From Pollutimonas harenae (lineage in GTDB: Bacteria; Pseudomonadota; Gammaproteobacteria; Burkholderiales; Burkholderiaceae_B): a DNA stretch of 64,000 bases. Made by a program: the position numbers and the translations under genes. Location of the stretch: the NCBI RefSeq assembly GCF_004153685.1, contig NZ_SDQD01000001.1:558001-622000 (forward strand). The letters are read 5' to 3'. Positions 61,411-64,000 of this stretch are shown one piece after another. The first letter of the stretch is position 1, and each line of letters begins with the position of its first letter. The notes under the pieces are model-generated. The model saw only the letters and a list, made by a program, of their open reading frames with translations, searched no databases and was not told the DNA's origin.

Positions 61411-62133
61411 TCAGGCATCGCGATACCAGTCCAGGGCCGCCAAGGCCAGGGCATCGATAGAGTCGATGACCGCCACGCCCATCGATGGCCGTATCTGGGC
61501 AGGCACGGCCAGGGGCAGCTCAGTGCAACCCAGCACCACGGCATCCACGCCTTGCTGGCGCAACAGTTGCACGCTATGCACGGCGGGCTCCTGTGCGGCG
61601 TCGACTTGATTGACCTTGACCAGCCTGATCGCTTCGGCGCAATAGCGTAGCAAGTCGCTTTGCGGCAGCAACACGCATTGGTAGCCCTGTGCTTCAAGCT
61701 CATGCTGATAAAGGCCCGAGTTCAGCGTAGGGACGGTACCCAACAAGCCTATGCGACCGCCCATGATGCCATGGCGCCGCAAATCGGCAACCACCGAGCG
61801 AACGATATGCAGCACAGGCAACGACGTACTCGCGGCCAGTTTGTCGTACCACAAATGAGCAGTATTGCAGGGAATCGCAATGACGCCAGCGCCCGCCCGC
61901 TCTATATGGCGGACACCATTCAACATCCAGGGAAAAGGGTCGGCGCCCGTACCCGCATGACCTGCCGGGCGATCTGGTATGCGTGGATCGCTCCAGAGCA
62001 TGGCCGGCACATGGTGCTGATCGCTGGCCGCGTCAGTCAGGGCAGTAAGGCGAACCATAAAGACAGCACTGGCCATAGGCCCCATGCCACCCAACACTCC
62101 AAGGAAACGGCCGGCAAATTCACTATCAGGCAT
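61411..62133 (-). CDS. Aspartate/glutamate racemase family protein
   Basis: 240 residues, Asp/Glu racemase fold: LGVLGGMGPMAS (N-terminal glycine loop), first catalytic Cys in VIAIPCNTAHLWYD and second in VVLGCTELPLAVP. PLP-independent, interconverts D- and L-acidic amino acids or a related amino acid. It is at the 3' end of an amino-acid ABC transporter operon, 40 bp after the ATPase, which supports an acidic amino acid substrate. Confidence 0.93.
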   Translation of the reverse strand: MPDSEFAGRFLGVLGGMGPMASAVFMVRLTALTDAASDQHHVPAMLWSDPRIPDRPAGHAGTGADPFPWMLNGVRHIERAGAGVIAIPCNTAHLWYDKLAASTSLPVLHIVRSVVADLRRHGIMGGRIGLLGTVPTLNSGLYQHELEAQGYQCVLLPQSDLLRYCAEAIRLVKVNQVDAAQEPAVHSVQLLRQQGVDAVVLGCTELPLAVPAQIRPSMGVAVIDSIDALALAALDWYRDA

Positions 62134-62173
62134 GGCTGGGACTTATCGATGCGGTACGAAAAAATAAAAAGGT

Positions 62174-62908
62174 TCAGTGATGCAGGATCTTGGACAGAAA
62201 ATGCTGCGCGCGCTCTGAGCGGGCCTCCATATTGCCGAAGAACTCTTCATTGCTGCAATCTTCGACAATTTTTCCGGCGTCCATGAATACAACACGGTCG
62301 GCCACTTTGCGGGCAAACCCCATTTCGTGGGTAACCACCATCATGGTCATGCCTTCGCGGGCCAGGTCTACCATGACGTCAAGCACCTCATTGACCATTT
62401 CAGGGTCGAGTGCCGACGTGGGTTCGTCGAACAGCATGGCTATGGGATCCATGGCCAGGGCGCGGGCAATCGCCACGCGCTGCTGCTGACCACCCGATAA
62501 CTGGCCGGGGAATTTATCTTGGTGCGCTCTCAGGCCGACGCGATCGAGCAGACTTCCGGCTCGCTCCCTGGCTTCTTCTGTGCTGCGTCCCAATACTTTT
62601 ACCTGGGCAAGCTCGAGGTTTTGATTCACCGACAAATGGGGAAAGAGTTCGAAGCTCTGGAAAACCATGCCTATGCGCGCACGCAACTTGGGCAGATTGG
62701 TACCAGCTGCGCCCACTGAGACGCCGTCCACGAAGATTTCGCCTTTCTGGAAAGGCTCGAGTCCGTTAACCGTCTTGATCAGGGTGGACTTGCCAGACCC
62801 GGATGGGCCGCACACCACGACGACTTCGCCGCTGGCCACCTGTGTACTGCAGTCGTCCAGCACCTGGGTGCTTCCGTACCACTTGCTGATGTGCTTGATA
62901 TCTATCAT
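62174..62908 (-). CDS. gltL: Polar amino-acid ABC transporter, ATP-binding protein
   Basis: 244 residues. Walker [10 protein letters not shown], signature [19 protein letters not shown], Walker [15 protein letters not shown] and H-loop [19 protein letters not shown]. GlnQ/GltL family. With the two permease genes it forms an importer for glutamate/aspartate or glutamine, name assigned by similarity only. Confidence 0.92.
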   Translation of the reverse strand: MIDIKHISKWYGSTQVLDDCSTQVASGEVVVVCGPSGSGKSTLIKTVNGLEPFQKGEIFVDGVSVGAAGTNLPKLRARIGMVFQSFELFPHLSVNQNLELAQVKVLGRSTEEARERAGSLLDRVGLRAHQDKFPGQLSGGQQQRVAIARALAMDPIAMLFDEPTSALDPEMVNEVLDVMVDLAREGMTMMVVTHEMGFARKVADRVVFMDAGKIVEDCSNEEFFGNMEARSERAQHFLSKILHH

Positions 62909-62934
62909 TCAGTCTCCCGCTGTTTCATGGCTTG

Positions 62935-63624
62935 TTATCGAACTATGCTGGTGCGCTGGCGCAGATGGCGCACCAGCAAGGAAGCAGCATAGCTCATGAT
63001 GAAGTAGACCAAGGCCACAAACATATACATTTCAATCAGGCGGCCATCACGCTGCGCCACCTTCACCGCGGCACCCAGAAAGTCGGTCAGCGACAGCACA
63101 TACACCAGGGACGTATCTTGAAAAAGGACGATGGTTTGTGTCAGCAATATAGGGGTCATATTACGGAACGCCTGTGGCAAAACCACCTTGCCCATCACCT
63201 GCCAGTAGGTCAGGCCCAGCGCATAGCCGGCCGAATGCTGGCCGCGCGGGACTGACTGAATACCTGCTCGCATGATTTCGCAAAAATAAGCAGCCTCGAA
63301 CAGGGTGAACGTGACCAATGCCGAGGTGAATCCACCCACTGCCACCGGTCGGGAAGCCCCGGTCAGCCAAGCGCCTATATAAGGCACCAGGAAATAAAAC
63401 CAGAAAATAACCAGTATCAACGGTAGGGCGCGCAGCAAATTTACATATGTTCCTGCGGCCCAGGCCAGCGGCTTGATGCCGGACAAGCGGCACATGGCCA
63501 GCAAGGTACCCAGGATCAGTCCGCCCAGCGCCGACATAATGGTCAATTTAAGCGTAAACACCATGCCATCGCGGAACAAATACACCCATGAGCGCTGGAT
63601 GACATCGAAATCAAATTCGCTCAT
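62935..63624 (-). CDS. gltK: Polar amino-acid ABC transporter, permease
   Basis: 229 residues, about five helices, HisM/GltK type. EAA loop: RAGIQSVPRGQHSAGYALGL then TYWQVMGKVVLPQAFRNMTP. Its start overlaps the previous permease by four bases (63621-63624), so the two are translationally coupled. Located 26 bp before the ATPase gene. Confidence 0.9.
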   Translation of the reverse strand: MSEFDFDVIQRSWVYLFRDGMVFTLKLTIMSALGGLILGTLLAMCRLSGIKPLAWAAGTYVNLLRALPLILVIFWFYFLVPYIGAWLTGASRPVAVGGFTSALVTFTLFEAAYFCEIMRAGIQSVPRGQHSAGYALGLTYWQVMGKVVLPQAFRNMTPILLTQTIVLFQDTSLVYVLSLTDFLGAAVKVAQRDGRLIEMYMFVALVYFIMSYAASLLVRHLRQRTSIVR

Positions 63625-64000
63625 GAGGTCACCTTTTCTGCCTTGACCGGACCAATGAAACCCGGCACGGCCAAGCGTCGCTCAAGTAGTCGCATACCGC
63701 TTACAACAACCAGGTTCAGGATCAGATAGAACAGCGTGGCCAACGCAAACGTTTCGAAGACCTGAAAGCTGAACTCCTGCATGGACCGGGCCGCGCCGAC
63801 CAGTTCGAACAAGCCTATGGTGAAAGCTACCGATGTGTTTTTGATCAGGTTGAGCAGTTCAGAAGTAAGCGGCGGCAGGATGATGCGAAACGAGCTGGGC
63901 AAGAGTACGTAGCGGTACACTTGCGCCGGCTCCAGCCCCAAAGCCGTCGCAGCCATGCGCTGCCCGACAGGCAGCGACTCGATCCCGGCCCTGACCTGCT
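63621..64000 (-). CDS. gltJ: Polar amino-acid ABC transporter, permease, 5' end missing
   Basis: The frame is open to the window edge, giving the last 125 or so residues (the portion I can see starts around VRAGIESLPVGQRMAATALG, the EAA loop, followed by LEPAQVYRYVLLPSSFRIIL). An apparent start at 63956 is internal. The solute-binding protein and N-terminus are presumably just outside the window. Confidence 0.88.
   Translation of the reverse strand, partial: QVRAGIESLPVGQRMAATALGLEPAQVYRYVLLPSSFRIILPPLTSELLNLIKNTSVAFTIGLFELVGAARSMQEFSFQVFETFALATLFYLILNLVVVSGMRLLERRLAVPGFIGPVKAEKVTS

Overview
The window looks like the chromosome of a betaproteobacterium, order Burkholderiales, most likely family Alcaligenaceae (Bordetella/Pusillimonas/Castellaniella-like). 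The reasons are the order of the right-hand core genes (FmdB-like, DUF502, aspS, EEP nuclease, hydrolase, clsB; a full ctaC-ctaD-DUF2970-ctaE-SURF1-ctaA-ctaB-SCO block; glmS/glmU; rpoH with a CIRCE element), a Bug-type tricarboxylate receptor, a DUF4148 protein and a Burkholderiales-type porin. This is inference from gene content only. I saw no rRNA, tRNA, CRISPR array or transposase.

Bases 1 to about 25,450 are an accessory region lying directly downstream of the glmS stop codon. It carries a GntR regulator with a perfect operator-like palindrome, two decayed genes, and five plus-strand transcription units: (1) a quinone-oxidoreductase-like MDR plus an ABM-fold protein; (2) a DUF4148 repeat protein plus a porin; (3) an acetolactate-synthase-like ThDP enzyme plus an aldehyde dehydrogenase; (4) an isochorismatase-fold hydrolase, XapX, a YtcJ-like amidohydrolase and DoxX; (5) a second isochorismatase-fold hydrolase, an NTF2-like secreted protein, a small GNAT, an MFS exporter, pirin and an SDR. 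Each unit is preceded by one copy of the same roughly 80-100 bp intergenic sequence, always in the same orientation. This is the most striking unexplained signal here and suggests a local regulon. Between units 3 and 4 the minus strand holds its probable regulators: a large winged-helix/STAND-ATPase regulator divergent from unit 4, an NTF2-like protein, an AraC regulator and a haloperoxidase-like hydrolase. Two short arrays of GTAAA-type direct repeats at about 10-bp spacing lie upstream of the NTF2-like gene and of the araC-type gene. The gene set suggests detoxification of reactive electrophiles or oxidants, or catabolism of a xenobiotic; the substrate cannot be read from sequence.

Bases 25,571-33,680 hold cell-envelope and housekeeping genes: glmS, an Lrp-type regulator, a glycosyltransferase, a DHA2 exporter, glmU, a PhaM-like PHA-granule protein and a Nudix hydrolase. 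Bases 33,877-42,346 are a cytochrome aa3 oxidase and heme A biosynthesis/assembly cluster, in which I find no ctaG (cox11). Bases 42,330-47,573 hold a CPA1-type antiporter with a cyclic-nucleotide-binding-like tail, rpoH with a CIRCE operator upstream and a candidate small RNA downstream, and an ABC binding protein.

Bases 47,601-64,000 contain the glutathione-dependent formaldehyde pathway (fghA-adhC), clsB, two hydrolase/nuclease genes, aspS, DUF502, an FmdB-like protein, a putative antiporter, ubiA, a PLP aminotransferase, an orphan Rieske oxygenase, a 2OG oxygenase, an Asp/Glu racemase and an amino-acid ABC transporter that runs off the window end.
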